From Phoronis ovalis (Eukaryota > Phoronida > Phoronidae): 16,139 nucleotides of DNA. The stretch spans positions 1 through 16,139 of the forward strand of contig JAOXYB010024690.1 of assembly GCA_028565635.1 (NCBI GenBank), written 5' to 3'. Positions 15,903 to 16,139 of the stretch are shown here, in pieces; the first letter of the stretch is position 1, and each line of letters starts with the position of its first letter. A program made the translations under genes and the position numbers. Under the pieces are notes generated by a model, which saw nothing but the letters and a program-made list of their open reading frames with translations, did not search any database and was not told where the DNA came from.

Positions 15903-15921
15903 GAGTTAAATTTGCAGTTAC

Positions 15922-16053
15922 CGTCAGCTAAAGGAAGAGGTGCATCAAGGTTTTTTGCTTGTGTTGTCTTATCCACAGGCAAACCATCATTGGCAAGATA
16001 ACATGTTTCAATGTCGCCATCCGCAAGATAAGAATCACAAATGGTATCGCAAT
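15922..16053 (-). CDS. Minus-strand gene, upstream exon (acidic segment)
   Basis: On the minus strand the acceptor TTTTCTGTTTCAG and the donor G|GTAACT frame 132 nt. The translation is CDTICDSYLADGDIETC...LDAPLPLADG, with three cysteines and many acidic residues. It joins the next exon in phase 1 across the 15550-15921 intron. No domain recognised. Confidence 0.6.
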
Positions 16054-16139
16054 CTGAAACAGAAAAATGTTTTTCTTAAGTATACTGGTATAAAGAAAAT
16101 TGCATGTAGACTAAATCTACCAAACATTTGTTGAATAAA

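Larger units (their letters stand above)
15550..15921 (-). other. Intron of the minus-strand gene containing two related hairpins
   Basis: A 372-bp GT...AG intron on the minus strand. Apart from the hairpins at 15612-15648 and 15837-15902 it holds no recognised feature. Confidence 0.55.
14998..16053 (-). pseudogene. Minus-strand partial gene of an uncharacterised, possibly transposon-associated family; apparent frameshift
   Basis: Two well-supported exons run right to left: 16053-15922 and 15549 to about 15285, joined in phase 1. The second carries LPPGWHCQLGKNEKVHLVKL and VVTLDLDNFSYLIKVHSKAL. The reading then continues in another frame to about 14998 with CIGNNEEMYQDFVPAW, SSTVRASDCMMLMQKNGRC, HLCSHFRNTLRAKHSK and SSKHTAYK. 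The sequence combines a CxGN motif, TVRxxxC, CxxC followed by RNTLR, and SxHTxY. It recalls an expanded family of uncharacterised proteins in cnidarians, sponges and other invertebrates, which I know only from memory. The frame change near 15275-15300 has no room for a normal intron, so a broken copy or a sequence error is likely. The 5' end lies beyond the window and no 3' end was found. Function unknown. Confidence 0.6.

Overview
The window is animal nuclear DNA. It is AT-rich, and its main gene is broken into many small exons by GT...AG introns of roughly 160 to 1,450 bp. No bacterial-style operon, rRNA, tRNA or CRISPR array is visible. The conserved gene is an orthologue of DGCR8/Pasha, the double-stranded-RNA-binding partner of Drosha, which points to a metazoan. 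The intron density, the AT richness, a short inverted-repeat element of the CCAGTTTCACAAAG type and a GGGGCGATTATT-type iterated repeat suggest a non-vertebrate animal, perhaps a cnidarian, sponge or other marine invertebrate. The exact taxon cannot be read from the sequence.

Layout. Positions 1-699 are upstream/5' UTR sequence with a four-copy GGGGCGATTATT repeat near the left edge. Positions 700-14005 carry the DGCR8-like gene on the plus strand. Sixteen exons keep reading frame across every junction and encode about 607 residues: an acidic, lysine-rich N-terminus, a WW/heme-binding region with an IPCL motif, two double-stranded-RNA-binding domains and the C-terminal helix/tail that binds Drosha in other animals. 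Positions 14006-14490 are its 3' flank with polyadenylation signals and a Pumilio-type site. A small inverted-repeat (MITE-like) element follows at 14488-14571. Positions 14998-16053 hold minus-strand exons of a second gene that runs off the right edge. It resembles an uncharacterised, probably transposon-associated invertebrate family and carries an apparent frameshift. Its intron contains two related AT-rich hairpins.

The most unusual feature is a large extra exon (9892-10797) inside the 4.9-kb intron between the second dsRBD and the C-terminal tail. It has a good acceptor and is in phase with the preceding exon. It encodes 301 residues and stop, and is followed by about 1.5 kb of 3'-UTR-like sequence ending in AATAAA plus a GT-rich tract. 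Used as an alternative last exon, it would keep the RNA-binding half of DGCR8 but replace the Drosha-binding tail. The new C-terminus would contain an internally repeated TQT/TET-W...HKATQ module, which resembles dynein light chain LC8 binding motifs, and a Tyr/Pro/Met/Gln-rich low-complexity tail. The same exon also contains an in-phase internal donor at 10231, so an internal cassette form is possible too. These isoforms are inferred from splice signals and phase, not from transcript data.
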